This document shows, in pieces, positions 1 to 9,170 of a stretch of 32,984 bases of DNA. Position numbers and translations under genes: made by a program. Each line of letters opens with the position of its first letter. Position 1 is the first letter of the stretch. This stretch comes from Acidobacteriaceae bacterium (GTDB taxonomy: Bacteria; Acidobacteriota; Terriglobia; Terriglobales; Acidobacteriaceae): contig PLBY01000041.1 of the NCBI GenBank assembly GCA_003134655.1, positions 1-32,984 on the forward strand. The letters run 5' to 3'. The notes under the pieces were generated by a model. The model searched no databases and was not told where the DNA came from. It worked only from the letters and a program-made list of their open reading frames with translations.

Positions 1-566
1 ACCCGCGAGCGAGTCGTGCCTATCATCTCTGCCAGGGTCTCCTGACTGAAATTGGGGATGGGAGTCTCGTGCACGCCTTCCTTGCCGAAGTGAGCCAGTA
101 ACAGCAGAATCCGAGCTAGTCTCTTTTCGCTGGAATTGAAAAGTTGGTCAACCAGATCTTCTTCGTATCGGATGTTCCGTGTCAGCAAATAGGCAACGAA
201 CAAATCGGAAAACGTCTGTTCCCGGTGAAGCACTTCCATCATGGACTTCTTGTCGATGCGCATCACGGAGCAATCGGTGATTGCAGTTGCGGAGCACAAG
301 CGGAAAGGCTGCCCGGTAAGGCAACTTTCTCCGAAGAAATCGCCCTCGTTCAGAATGCCGATTGTGGCTTCCTTCCCGCTCTTCGACACAACCGTGAGTT
401 TTATTTCTCCTTTCTGTATATAAAAAACACAATCGGACGGGTCGCCCTGAACAAAGATCGGCTGCTTCTTGGTAAATGCTGTGATCTTCCTACCGCTATC
501 CATGGTATTGAGAAAGGTCTTGGGATCAAATTTGCTGAGATTCTTTGCGGCTACCACGGACTTCAT
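1..566 (-). CDS. Crp/Fnr-family transcriptional regulator, 3' part cut by window edge (copy 1)
   Basis: The gene reads leftward from the ATG at 566, with a strong Shine-Dalgarno (AAAGGAGG) just upstream, and runs off the window after 188 codons. The visible protein has an N-terminal cyclic-nucleotide-binding-type beta-roll (KEATIGILNEGDFFGE near residues 70-85, then LTGQPFRLCSATA). A long dimerisation helix follows (LLTRNIRYEEDLVDQLFNSSEKRLARILLLL). Next comes the start of the winged-helix DNA-binding domain (FSQETLAEMIGTTRSR, the recognition helix region). The product should be a cytoplasmic dimeric DNA-binding regulator; its ligand cannot be read from sequence. No cysteine cluster of the FNR iron-sulphur type is seen at the N-terminus. 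It is about three-quarters identical to the disrupted copy at 28599-29265. A Crp-like dyad lies about 220 bp upstream. Family assignment is firm; the target genes are unknown. Confidence 0.93.
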   Translation of the reverse strand, partial: MKSVVAAKNLSKFDPKTFLNTMDSGRKITAFTKKQPIFVQGDPSDCVFYIQKGEIKLTVVSKSGKEATIGILNEGDFFGESCLTGQPFRLCSATAITDCSVMRIDKKSMMEVLHREQTFSDLFVAYLLTRNIRYEEDLVDQLFNSSEKRLARILLLLAHFGKEGVHETPIPNFSQETLAEMIGTTRSR

Positions 567-780
567 GATCGGCCTCCTTTCAGGAGTTCCGAATGCACAG
601 AATGAATCAACTTCCTATGAAGGGATGAATAAATGCGCAAGAAGGCGAGAACAACGTCAAACTTGTGCGGGCAGGATTGCTCCGCACTCGACAAAATAAT
701 GATTTCACCCCCGGCATCGGAAGTCAATTGTTTCCTGCTTTGGTTATGGGTCTGTGGGGAAGCGGACAGGCGAGAAGAAT

Positions 781-796
781 TGTGATTAAGATCACG
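781..796. promoter_or_regulatory. Crp-type dyad operator candidate (TGTGA-N6-TCACG)
   Basis: The sequence TGTGATTAAGATCACG matches the classic Crp consensus TGTGA-N6-TCACA at nine of ten half-site positions. It lies about 220 bp upstream of the Crp/Fnr start codon at 566 and in the same intergenic gap, so autoregulation is possible. The distance is long for a simple promoter operator. Confidence 0.45.
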
Positions 797-981
797 AGAT
801 TTGCTTGCGAGTCATAAATCAAGACCTAAAGCTCTTCGGTCAAGCACGCTGTTCATGTTAAGGATGGGACAGAAGACTTCGGGCTCTTCGGGACAAGACT
901 CCGCTCTCCGAAACCGATTATCGGGTCTGGAGCCGGCAGGGTCTTCTCTGAGCGTTTCGACTCCGAGGTTCGATCAAAGGT

Positions 982-996
982 TCGCCGTAAAGGCGA
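982..996 (-). terminator. Weak hairpin after the permease gene
   Basis: TCGCC-GTAAA-GGCGA forms a 5-bp stem, extendable by GGT/ACC with one bulged base. It lies 15 bases past the permease stop codon, so it could terminate or protect that mRNA. No proper T-run follows on the minus strand, so a Rho-independent role is uncertain. Confidence 0.3.
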
Positions 997-1011
997 CACC
1001 ATGTTCTATGG

Positions 1012-3690
1012 TCAATTGCTGCGCAACACCTCCACGGGGTTGACGCCAGACGCGCGGCGGGCTGGAATGTACCCGGAAATGGCTGCAACCAGCAGCAGAG
1101 CCAGTGCCATTCCGAGATACGTTGGCAGATCCCAGGACGAGGTTGCAAATAGTAGCGAAGAAATCAGCTTGGCGACTGCGAGTGCGATCAATGTGCCCAG
1201 CGCCGTGCCGGCAATCGCCAAGCGCAGCGTACCGCCCAGCACCTGGCGCTGCACGTGCCCGACGCTTGCGCCGAGCGCCATGCGGATGCCGATGGCTTGC
1301 GCTTGCTGCGTGACCGAATACGAGATCACTCCGTAGATGCCGAGTGCGGCCAGCACCAGCCCGAGTCCGGCGAAAGCCGCCACCAGGAACATGAAAAAGC
1401 GGCGCGGGGAAACGGCGCGGTCGACGATGGTCTGGATGGGCCGGAATTCGGCGGACGGTTGTTTTGGATTCAACTCGCGCAATGCGCGTAGGACGCTCGC
1501 GGCGAGGGTTGCGGGCGGCAGACTGGTGCGGACCACCAGTTGTGCGCCCGACGGCCCCTGCTGCATTGCCGGATAGTAGATTTGCGAACCGGCTCCACCC
1601 TCCACAGTCTCTTCGTGAATATCGTCGACGACGCCGACCACTCGGTCTTCCTCTTTATCGCGCATGAGAATCTTGCCGACAGCGTCCTCACCGGGCCAGT
1701 AGACGCGAGCGGCCGAGGCGTTAATGAGGACGACTCTCTCACCGTGCGGGCCATCAGCCCAGGTGAAATCGCGGCCGTGCATCCGAATGCCCAGAGCACG
1801 AATGAATCCCGGGGTGATCACATAGACAAGCGGGTCGGGCAGTTCGCCGGGAGAAAAGATCTTCCCTTTCGGCACGGGCGTATCCCATTCGCGGTTCGGT
1901 CCCAGCGGAAGATAATCGGACATGCCAGCGGCCTCGACGCCGGGCAACGCGCTTACGCGGGCAATGATCTGCTGGAAGATTTCGCCGCGTTTGGCCTGTC
2001 TGGCTTCTTCGGAAGGCGCGCTATCGTCGTAATCGACCTTGATGGAGGCGGCGCGGTCGGGCTGGAAGCCGAGGTCCACATCGAGCACTTTGACAAAGCT
2101 GCGCAGCAGCAAGCCAGCGCTCACCAGGAGCACGCAAGCGAGCGCGACCTCGAAGATCACCAGCGCGGCGCGGACACGTTCGTGCTTGCGGCCAAGTCCT
2201 GCACCCGGGCCGGAGTCCTTGAGCATCTCCTGAAGATTGCCGCTGGCTATTCTGAGCCCTGGAAGCAGGCCGAAGATCATGGCGGTGAAGACGGCAACGA
2301 GAACCGTCCAGCCCAGCGCCTGGCTATCGATGCGAAGGGCGCTGAGGAGCGGCAAAGCCACGGATCCCTGATGCGCGAGCCATGCAATCAGAATGACAGC
2401 CAATCCCAGCCCGAGAGCCGCCCCTGCACTGGAGAGCACGAGACTTTCCATCAGTAACTGACGCACGATGCGACCGCGGCTCGCCCCAAGTGCACCACGG
2501 ACGGCAAACTCCTTGGCGCGCGCGACGGCGCGAGCCAGAAGCAGGTTCGAGAGGTTCACGCCGGCGATCAGCAGAATCGCACCTACCGCGCACCATAGCG
2601 CAATCAGAGATCGACGGAGTTTTCCCGTCACGTAATCCTTGAGCGGCACCGGAATGAGATCGCCTTTATAGCGGCCCAGCGTCTGCGGATACTTCACATT
2701 GAAATAGATGTTCGGCGCGATGCGGTTGGCATCGTCGAGCGCTTGGGCCACAGTCACACCCGGCTTTAGGCGTCCGACGAGGGTGACAATGTTGCCCCAA
2801 TCACGCTCCATGTTTAGGTCGAGCGGGGTGAAGAGATCGACTTTCGCGCCGGGAGAAAACACCGCGCCAAAGTCGAAGCTGTCAGGCAAGACGCCCACAA
2901 TGGTCACCGGCGTCCCGTTCAACTCGATAGCCTTGCCCACGATGGCTGGATCGGAGGCGAACTGGCGCCGCCAGTAGGCATTCGCCAATAGAGCAATCGG
3001 GTGCGAGCCGCGAGATTCGTCCTGAGTGAACAAGCGACCCAGGGCAGGCTGCACGCCGAGAACCTGGAAGAAGTTGCCGATGACTTCGAAGCTGGTGGCG
3101 GGCTCGGGCTCACCGCGGCCGGTGAGCCGCATGTTGTCAGGAGTGGAGAAGGCCATGTATCCGGTCACGTCCTGGTAGGCACGGCTCTGGTCGCGGAATT
3201 CCTCGTAGGCGTCGGCGGAGTAGGTAGCACACGACAGGCCGCACGCGGTCGGTGGCGGCGCAATCCACACGAGCTGGCGCGAATCGGGAAATGGCAGCGG
3301 ACGCAGGAGCAGCGTGTTGACCACACTGAAGACAGCGATGTTGGCGCCGATAGCGAGAGCCAGGATGAGGATAGAGATGGCGGCGAAACTCGGGTCGCGG
3401 CCGAGTGTGCGGAAGGTATAGCGCACGTCCTGCAGTGAGTCGTTCCAGTAATCCCGGAGCCGTTTGCGGCGTTCCATTTTCTCTCCTATGCGCACGCCGA
3501 TTTGTTGCACGGCGCGCAGATCTCCGAACTGGCGTTCGGCTTCCTGGCGGGCGGATTCAGGGGACCAGCCCTGGGTTACGAGGTCGTCAATTTTGGCTTG
3601 CAGGTGAAAGCTGAGCTCGTCTTTCACGTCGGCGGCGGGGTCGGGGCCGAACAGGCGGGCGTAGCGGCGCCAGAGAGGAGTGGGTGTCAT
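1012..3690 (-). CDS. Large MacB/FtsX-type ABC transporter permease, ADOP family
   Basis: The 892-residue protein has a cytoplasmic N-terminal extension of about 90 residues (ELSFHLQAKIDDLVTQGWSP and ARQEAERQFGD). A first membrane helix follows (about 97-122, FAAISILILALAIGANIAVF), then a periplasmic MacB-like core (TFSVVNTLLLRPLPF onward). An FtsX-type helix bundle in the middle (around 360-480) is followed by a second periplasmic domain and a C-terminal FtsX bundle (about 770-880, ending GYIPARRASGVNPVEVLR). This two-unit layout with an N-terminal extension is what the acidobacterial duplicated orphan permease family shows. Such proteins are usually encoded without an adjacent ATPase, and none is seen here. 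The start has AAGGAG five bases upstream and overlaps the PadR stop codon (ATGA). The substrate is unknown. Confidence 0.93.
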   Translation of the reverse strand: MTPTPLWRRYARLFGPDPAADVKDELSFHLQAKIDDLVTQGWSPESARQEAERQFGDLRAVQQIGVRIGEKMERRKRLRDYWNDSLQDVRYTFRTLGRDPSFAAISILILALAIGANIAVFSVVNTLLLRPLPFPDSRQLVWIAPPPTACGLSCATYSADAYEEFRDQSRAYQDVTGYMAFSTPDNMRLTGRGEPEPATSFEVIGNFFQVLGVQPALGRLFTQDESRGSHPIALLANAYWRRQFASDPAIVGKAIELNGTPVTIVGVLPDSFDFGAVFSPGAKVDLFTPLDLNMERDWGNIVTLVGRLKPGVTVAQALDDANRIAPNIYFNVKYPQTLGRYKGDLIPVPLKDYVTGKLRRSLIALWCAVGAILLIAGVNLSNLLLARAVARAKEFAVRGALGASRGRIVRQLLMESLVLSSAGAALGLGLAVILIAWLAHQGSVALPLLSALRIDSQALGWTVLVAVFTAMIFGLLPGLRIASGNLQEMLKDSGPGAGLGRKHERVRAALVIFEVALACVLLVSAGLLLRSFVKVLDVDLGFQPDRAASIKVDYDDSAPSEEARQAKRGEIFQQIIARVSALPGVEAAGMSDYLPLGPNREWDTPVPKGKIFSPGELPDPLVYVITPGFIRALGIRMHGRDFTWADGPHGERVVLINASAARVYWPGEDAVGKILMRDKEEDRVVGVVDDIHEETVEGGAGSQIYYPAMQQGPSGAQLVVRTSLPPATLAASVLRALRELNPKQPSAEFRPIQTIVDRAVSPRRFFMFLVAAFAGLGLVLAALGIYGVISYSVTQQAQAIGIRMALGASVGHVQRQVLGGTLRLAIAGTALGTLIALAVAKLISSLLFATSSWDLPTYLGMALALLLVAAISGYIPARRASGVNPVEVLRSN

Positions 3691-4046
3691 GCAATCTCCT
3701 TCGGCAACGGAGGCTGCGTCGCACCGAGCACTTTGGCGACGGCGGTGGCGTACGCCTCCCAGGTTTTTACTTCATGACGCAGTTGACGCCGGCCCTCGGG
3801 AGTGAGCCGGTAGAACTTGGCCTTACGATTGTTTTCAGAAAGTCCCCACTCAGCGTCCAGCAATCCCTTGTTTTCCAGTCGCCAGAGGGCAGGATAGAGC
3901 GTGCCCTGTTCGAGCAGCAGGGCATCGTCACTCTGACGGCGGAGCAGGTTGGTGATGGCATAACCATGAAGCGGTCCCCAGACCAGGGCCTTGAGGATGA
4001 GGACGTCAAGCGTGCCGCGAAAGAATTCCAGCTTTGCTGTATCCAT
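3687..4046 (-). CDS. PadR-family transcriptional regulator
   Basis: A 119-residue PadR-type winged-helix repressor. Its N-terminal region (FFRGTLDVLILKAL, GPLHGYAITNLL) and the following EQGTLYPALWRLENKGLL segment are the characteristic recognition-helix and wing motifs. RKAKFYRLTPEGRRQL closes the domain and a short C-terminal helix follows. The ATG at 4046 is preferred because the protein then begins MDTAKLEFFRG, as PadR proteins usually do, and AGGGA lies five bases upstream; an in-frame ATG at 4076 would add ten residues. The stop codon overlaps the permease start by four bases, so the two are translationally coupled. It most likely represses this operon; the inducer is unknown. Confidence 0.92.
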   Translation of the reverse strand: MDTAKLEFFRGTLDVLILKALVWGPLHGYAITNLLRRQSDDALLLEQGTLYPALWRLENKGLLDAEWGLSENNRKAKFYRLTPEGRRQLRHEVKTWEAYATAVAKVLGATQPPLPKEIA

Positions 4047-4086
4047 TCGTATCCCTGCAAAAAGGGAGACTCTCATAGTTCCCCCT

Positions 4087-4096
4087 TTGTATACAA
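4087..4096. promoter_or_regulatory. Palindrome upstream of padR, PadR operator candidate
   Basis: Around 4082-4100 the sequence reads CCCCTTTGTATACAAGGGG. Its centre, TTGTATACAA, is a perfect 10-bp palindrome, and the flanking C and G runs extend the symmetry with a one-base offset. It sits about 45 bp ahead of the padR start, where an autoregulatory operator is expected, and its TGTA/TACA core resembles known PadR boxes. The assignment is inferred from position and symmetry. Confidence 0.5.
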
Positions 4097-4202
4097 GGGG
4101 ACGTTCGGGGACGGAATAGGTTAGCGAGAAATCGGCATGGTCACTCCTCTCGTGGGCCCCGGGGGAATCCTGAGTTGTGAGGCGAAGGGGATGCCGTTCG
4201 AT

Positions 4203-6935
4203 TCAGATGTTCTTGATCGCAGGGGCGCCCGGCTGGAGGGTGGTTCTCCATTCGAGGGTCTGAGTCTGCGCCCCATCGGTAAGCACAAGCTTTTCTAGCG
4301 CAAGCACTCCTTCGAGCAATTGAATGCGGAGCGACCTCCCACCGAGTTCGATGGTGCCAAAACCTGAAGCGGTGGAGAAAAAGGTCTTGAACGGGCGAAC
4401 CGTGAGCTGGGGACCAAACCAGAGCGTCTTATGTACGGCGGAATAACGGAACCCGGACAGGGCACCGAGCAGTGCATAGCTCGACATCGCGCGGGCGTAG
4501 TAGTTGCCGCACTCATATTCGTTCCAAGGGTTACGAATCCGCCCGTCGTAGCGGCTGCGCAAGGCCTTAACTATGGTTAATCCCTCTTTGACGAACCCTT
4601 CTGCAATGAGATGTGAGGCTACCTGATATTCGATTCCGGTCCAGACTTCGTCGGAGTAAACAAAAGGCAAAGTAGGTTTGCCACCCAGGGGCCAAGTGCA
4701 TAACAGCAATCCCGGCTCGTGGCCCATGGCGTATCCGGGACGTTGCGCATTGGCATGCTGGCTGAGGTCGATCTTGAAATTGTGCTTGAAGATGGCTTGC
4801 AGCGTCTTCTGAACGCTCTTGCGAGCAAGCGGGGTATCGATTCCGTACACTCGCGCCATCCACGCGCCAATCACGCCGTCCGAGAGGCGCCCGTTGCCGT
4901 ATTGATATTTGGGGCCTTCACGCTGCAGGAGCCTCTGCATTTCACTGCTGTGTTCGTCGACCTCGGCGACCATGGTGGCAAACGAGGTGTTGCGCAGTCC
5001 GAGATACTGGACGTTCTGCTGAAAGTATTCGCCGTTGAAGAGATGTTCTTCCATGAAGCGCGCACAGCGATGGGCCAGATCGTCGTAAAATGCGGCATCC
5101 TGATCCTGACCAACAGCTCTAGCCATTTCTGTGAGCGCCGAGAGGGCGCCAAGGTAGATGCTTGTGCACATACCGTCCGGCCCCCAAAATTCAATGTCGA
5201 AGGTATTGTGATGAGGCTCGAACAACCCGCCCTGGTGATCGGGATCCCAGGTGCGAATGCAGTAGTCCAGGCTGCGTTTGGCCAAGGGGTACATCTTCTT
5301 AAGCCAATCCATGTCTCCGGAAATTTGCCAGTCCCGAAACACTTTCATGATTCCGCCCAACTGCCCGTCCGAAGCTGCGTGGAAGTCGTGTTTTACCGGA
5401 CCCTCAGGAAGTGCAGAGCGGAATGTGACGTGACCGTTTTCGTCCATCGAGCGGCCCAATTCCAGTTCTCGTAAAGTCCGCTCCAGTTGCGGGTAAAAGT
5501 GGGGGAAAGCCTGGGCATAGTTCCACACGTGCGTGCAGGAACCATGGCAGCACCCAGCGTCGGGAAAGCATCCTTCCCAACCCCAGAGGTCGCCATTCTC
5601 CAGACGCAGCACGGTGGGAGACTTGAGGATGGCCAGGTTCGCGGAGACCGCGTCCAGCACATACGGTGGAAGAGTGGAGGAGAACATCGCTTCTTTAAAC
5701 GCAAGTGTGCGCGCGCGTAGTGAAGCGTAATGTTCTTCGACGTAAAGGGCGACTTCGCGGGCATCGTTCCAGATTGAGGCATAATACGGCTGCCACGGCG
5801 GCGGTGTTCCTTCGGGGAAGGAACGACATCCGGCATCGCCTTGGGCGTCAGGAAGCGCAGCGCCCCCAACTTGCAGATAACAATTTGGGAAATGCCACGC
5901 GATCACGATAGGGTAAGTTCGTGATTCGCCTGGGGCGAGCGCTCCCGCAAGCAGAATCGAAGCGCCATTCCGCCCCCGACTGTCGAGCTCGTTGGATCCG
6001 TCGTTCGCAGTGAACGTCCCCGTGGAAACCTCGCGCCAGAGCGCCGACAGGGAGTCGAATTCCCACCCCGGACTGCGCAGCCACATGCCTTTGATGCGCG
6101 GCTTGTCGCCGATGGAGATTAGGCAGGCACTGCCATAACCTTCCGCATAAGGCTTCTCCGCGTTGTACAGGAACACTCCCCGCTCAGAAATCACAGTATT
6201 GCGGCTTGCCGATTGATCCTCGCCGCATCCGGGCGCCATGTGAGAAAGATGGTAGGAGAATTCATACTCCACAGTTCCGGGTGAGCTGTTGTGCAGCGTG
6301 TATTCCAGGATGGCGCAGGGTATCCCCGAGTCTTTGTCATCGAGTGGGATAAAAGGATTCCAGGCATTGAGTGAGATCTGCAACGGAACCGCTGAGTCGC
6401 TGAGTTTGGCTTCTCCGAACGGGTACTCTCCTTTGAAGACGCACTTTTGAAAGCGCGGGAAGCCTTCGAACCCACCGCGGCGGTATCCTTCGCCCTGCAG
6501 ACCCTGATCGTAAATTTTCAGGACAGGGAAGGGTCCTTCCACAAGTTTGGTGACCGGAGACTCCCCCTTGATGTGGAGAATGGCGAAAGCGCCCTGCGAA
6601 GGAGCGAAGCCCTCGGGTAAGGCGGTCGTCGAGGGATGATTCCAAATCGAAAAATCCTGCAAACCACCGTACCCATTCAGACAGATGCAACCGGCCCCGA
6701 TTCCTCCCAGGGGCATCGCGACTTGGGTGGCGTTGTCGGCGCTGAAAGTGCGCTGCGGTCCGCTGTCGAATAGTTCTTCCGATGAATAAGGAATCTCTTC
6801 AGAAATTAGATCCGAAGGAGGATTCGAGACGAGCGCGTCCGGCTGGGCGCCGGTCAAAGGCACGGCCGCACCCAATGCTGCAGACGAGGTGATCGCCATG
6901 AACTCTCTGCGGGTGGACTTATCTAAGGGCGACAT
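4203..6935 (-). CDS. Tat-exported GH116 family glycoside hydrolase (beta-glucosidase/glucosylceramidase-like)
   Basis: The 910-residue protein starts with a twin-arginine signal (STRREFMAI, then a hydrophobic AALGAAVPLTGA segment), so it should fold in the cytoplasm and be exported. The GH116 N-terminal beta domain follows (MPLGGIGAGCICLNGYGGLQ near 74-93). The catalytic (alpha/alpha)6 domain spans roughly 400-870 (WGWEGCFPDAGCC, HHNTFDIEFWGPDGMC). By alignment logic the likely nucleophile is Glu454 (WGWEGC) and the likely acid/base is Asp580 (NTFD). Their 126-residue spacing resembles that of the archaeal GH116 enzyme from Sulfolobus rather than human GBA2. Substrates in the family are beta-glucosides, beta-xylosides or glucosylceramide; which one applies here cannot be told. 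GGGAGG precedes the start at a suitable distance. Confidence 0.9.
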   Translation of the reverse strand: MSPLDKSTRREFMAITSSAALGAAVPLTGAQPDALVSNPPSDLISEEIPYSSEELFDSGPQRTFSADNATQVAMPLGGIGAGCICLNGYGGLQDFSIWNHPSTTALPEGFAPSQGAFAILHIKGESPVTKLVEGPFPVLKIYDQGLQGEGYRRGGFEGFPRFQKCVFKGEYPFGEAKLSDSAVPLQISLNAWNPFIPLDDKDSGIPCAILEYTLHNSSPGTVEYEFSYHLSHMAPGCGEDQSASRNTVISERGVFLYNAEKPYAEGYGSACLISIGDKPRIKGMWLRSPGWEFDSLSALWREVSTGTFTANDGSNELDSRGRNGASILLAGALAPGESRTYPIVIAWHFPNCYLQVGGAALPDAQGDAGCRSFPEGTPPPWQPYYASIWNDAREVALYVEEHYASLRARTLAFKEAMFSSTLPPYVLDAVSANLAILKSPTVLRLENGDLWGWEGCFPDAGCCHGSCTHVWNYAQAFPHFYPQLERTLRELELGRSMDENGHVTFRSALPEGPVKHDFHAASDGQLGGIMKVFRDWQISGDMDWLKKMYPLAKRSLDYCIRTWDPDHQGGLFEPHHNTFDIEFWGPDGMCTSIYLGALSALTEMARAVGQDQDAAFYDDLAHRCARFMEEHLFNGEYFQQNVQYLGLRNTSFATMVAEVDEHSSEMQRLLQREGPKYQYGNGRLSDGVIGAWMARVYGIDTPLARKSVQKTLQAIFKHNFKIDLSQHANAQRPGYAMGHEPGLLLCTWPLGGKPTLPFVYSDEVWTGIEYQVASHLIAEGFVKEGLTIVKALRSRYDGRIRNPWNEYECGNYYARAMSSYALLGALSGFRYSAVHKTLWFGPQLTVRPFKTFFSTASGFGTIELGGRSLRIQLLEGVLALEKLVLTDGAQTQTLEWRTTLQPGAPAIKNI

Positions 6936-7013
6936 CGAGCCTCCCGGGACTCGTGAGCGGTCGACAAATCATAGCGCACTGACAGAAGCGGTTCTTGAGG
7001 TAATTGAAACGCC

Positions 7014-7316
7014 ATGTCATCGCGCCGAGTTTTGTATATTTCCCAGATGGGACGACAACTCTATCACCTGCTCGGCACTATCGGAATACTGCTGGTTATG
7101 CTGCTCTGGCTTTCTCTGCTTAACCCGCCAAGGGCAGACCACTTCGTGAACAGTCTCGCCGGGCCAAAGCACGAGTACAAGATCGTCTTAGGCGTGGCGC
7201 TGTTGGCAACAGTGCTCGCTCTTGTAGCTTCGATTCGCGGTTCCAGGTGGTGGTGTGTGGGACTGGCCTTGTCGTCGGCGACGCTGGCGTTTTTTACCTA
7301 CAGACTCTCGGCATAA
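7014..7316 (+). CDS. Small three-helix membrane protein, unknown function
   Basis: A 100-residue ORF with three clear hydrophobic segments (about residues 19-38, 55-73 and 79-97), separated by a polar loop (NPPRADHFVNSLAGPKHEYK) and by RGSRW. It is divergent from the GH116 gene and converges on the exporter gene. The upstream ATG at 7014 has no good ribosome site; the second ATG at 7047 gives MGRQLYHLLGTIG and keeps all three helices. No named family was recognised. The strong membrane pattern and lack of an overlapping gene argue that it is real. Confidence 0.65.
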   Translation: MSSRRVLYISQMGRQLYHLLGTIGILLVMLLWLSLLNPPRADHFVNSLAGPKHEYKIVLGVALLATVLALVASIRGSRWWCVGLALSSATLAFFTYRLSA

Positions 7317-7364
7317 TATCGGCGATTCAACGAAAAAATGGAAACCGGCGAAGGGGCTCACTCG

Positions 7365-8978
7365 CTAGGTTTCTTCCGCGTACGTGTAGATCAAATGACG
7401 CACCGTCGGCCCGCCTGCGAGATAACTGTATATTCGCCCTTCCAGTTCACGGTCGGCCTGTGTTTGCCGCTCGTGCTGACGCAGATGTTCCGCCCAGGAA
7501 TTCACCAGGAATGTTTCCAGATAGCGATCCGCGACCTCCGTATCAAGGAAGATCCCCCACCAATACGCGCCATCGCGACGTCGCACGCGACCGTATTCAT
7601 GCATCGCATCGACAAATTCTGCCGTGCGTTTTGGGATGACGGCATATTCGATCGTAACTAGCACCGGTCCTTGTTGAAGATCGGCCCCAACTTCCTCGAT
7701 CACGACCGGCATACGCCAGTGGTTCCAAGGACTCAGATCCGCGCTCGATTGGGGAAGTTGCGCGACAAGAGCTAATGCTGCGGTTGCAATTGTCCCAATT
7801 CCAGCGTAGACCAGCGCGGTTTGAACGCCGGATCGTTGCGCGACAGCACCCCAAGCCGCGGTCCCGAGAGCATAACTTCCCTGATAGACCAGGATGAAGA
7901 TGGCGAGGACTCGTGCTCTCACCCAATCCGGCGCCAGGTTCTGGACAAGGGCGTTGATCAGCGAAATGAAAATCACCCACGCCGCACCGCCAATCAACAT
8001 GACTGGAGCGAGTGTGGTTAAGCTGTGCAACCCGCTCATCGCCACAATCACTAACCCCAAGATGACTACGCCCGTCGACACAATAGGATCCATGGACCAC
8101 CTGGCGCGGGCCGGTTGCATGACCAAGGCACCGACGATTGCACCGGCACCAAAGCATCCAAGCAACAGCCCATAGCCGGTTGCGCTCCTATTCACGCTTC
8201 GAGAAACCGTTGGCAGTAACGCAAAGAGTGCGCTGGAGAAGAACATGACTGTGCCAGTTCGGAGCAATACAGTCAGGATTGCGGGCGAGTGGCGGACATA
8301 GCGAATGGCCGCGACTGTGGCTCCCGAAAAAGATTCTGGCGGCGCGCTCCTCTTGCGAACGGGCCGTTTCCAGCGGGCCACAACTACAAGGACGCCGAAG
8401 AACGAAATGAAATTTGCCACAAAGGCGGTGGCGACACCGGCAGCGGATATGATCATGCCCGCGAGTGCGGGCCCAACTGCTCGGGCGAGATTGAATTCAA
8501 TCCCGTTCAGCGCAGAGGCCGATGCAAGGTCCTCTTTGGCAACCAACTCCGGAAGAATTGCTCGCCAAGCCGGTGTTTCAAACGCATCTCCCGCAGACAG
8601 CGCAAACGTCAGCACAAGCAGCAGCCATGGCGACATCACTCCTGCGATGGTCAAGATCGCAAGAATCAGCGCGATGCCCATCATCCACGACTCGGTGAAA
8701 AGAATCAGCTTGCGGCGGTCGATGATATCGCCAGCGGAGCCCGCGGGAAGGGCCAGCAGAAAGTAAGGTAATGAAGCGGCAGTTTGCGTCAGCGCAACAT
8801 AAATTGGCCCCGCACCGAGTGACACCATCAGCCATGCGGCGCCCACGTTCTGCATGAATGCGCCAGCGTCTGAAATGACGTCCGCAATCAATAGATTGCG
8901 GAAAACCGGCACACGAAGTGGTCGCCACAAATTCGAGGAAGCAGCCGGCTTCACTTTCTCAGAGTTGTCATCTCTCAA
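7365..8978 (-). CDS. MFS_3-family exporter with C-terminal dimeric alpha/beta (ABM-like) tail
   Basis: The 537-residue protein has about twelve membrane segments between residues 25 and 415. The MFS signature region between TM2 and TM3 reads LPAGSAGDIIDRRKLIL. The N-terminal part (VFRNLLIADVISDAGAFMQNVGAAWLMVSL) is typical of the MFS_3/transmembrane secretion effector family related to the enterobactin exporter EntS. A soluble tail of about 110 residues (from VLVTIEYAVIPKRTAEFVDAMH to VRHLIYTYAEE) looks like the dimeric alpha/beta fold of antibiotic-biosynthesis monooxygenases, which this family often carries. The start is a TTG with GAGGAG seven bases upstream. It probably exports a small molecule such as a siderophore or drug; the substrate is unknown. 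Confidence 0.9.
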   Translation of the reverse strand: MRDDNSEKVKPAASSNLWRPLRVPVFRNLLIADVISDAGAFMQNVGAAWLMVSLGAGPIYVALTQTAASLPYFLLALPAGSAGDIIDRRKLILFTESWMMGIALILAILTIAGVMSPWLLLVLTFALSAGDAFETPAWRAILPELVAKEDLASASALNGIEFNLARAVGPALAGMIISAAGVATAFVANFISFFGVLVVVARWKRPVRKRSAPPESFSGATVAAIRYVRHSPAILTVLLRTGTVMFFSSALFALLPTVSRSVNRSATGYGLLLGCFGAGAIVGALVMQPARARWSMDPIVSTGVVILGLVIVAMSGLHSLTTLAPVMLIGGAAWVIFISLINALVQNLAPDWVRARVLAIFILVYQGSYALGTAAWGAVAQRSGVQTALVYAGIGTIATAALALVAQLPQSSADLSPWNHWRMPVVIEEVGADLQQGPVLVTIEYAVIPKRTAEFVDAMHEYGRVRRRDGAYWWGIFLDTEVADRYLETFLVNSWAEHLRQHERQTQADRELEGRIYSYLAGGPTVRHLIYTYAEET

Positions 8979-9170
8979 CTTGCTGCTCCTCGCCGCCTAG
9001 GCAGCGCCGGTAGTCGCTGAGGGATTTTCTGCTTTTACCAACGGCGCGTCAACCCAGTTGAGAACTCAACGTCAGAATGTCACGTTCCACTGGCCGACTT
9101 CCCGATACTGATCTGGCGCGCTTCCCAGGGCCACAGTGGGGCCATTTTCATGGGGGGAGCGCATCCTCCC

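Larger units (their letters stand above)
567..1011. other. Intergenic region with no gene, upstream of the Crp/Fnr gene
   Basis: Both strands were read and no convincing ORF was found in these 445 bases. Two things stand out: a Crp-type dyad at 781-796 and a small hairpin at 982-996 next to the end of the permease gene. The region should carry the promoter of the Crp/Fnr gene, but no clear -35/-10 pair could be picked. Confidence 0.6.

Noticed and set aside
1540..2457. 305-codon plus-strand ORF
   Set aside because: It lies antisense inside the permease gene, has a charged composition typical of a reverse-frame shadow, and no domain.
4719..5474. 251-codon plus-strand ORF
   Set aside because: Antisense to the clearly coding GH116 gene; no recognisable family.
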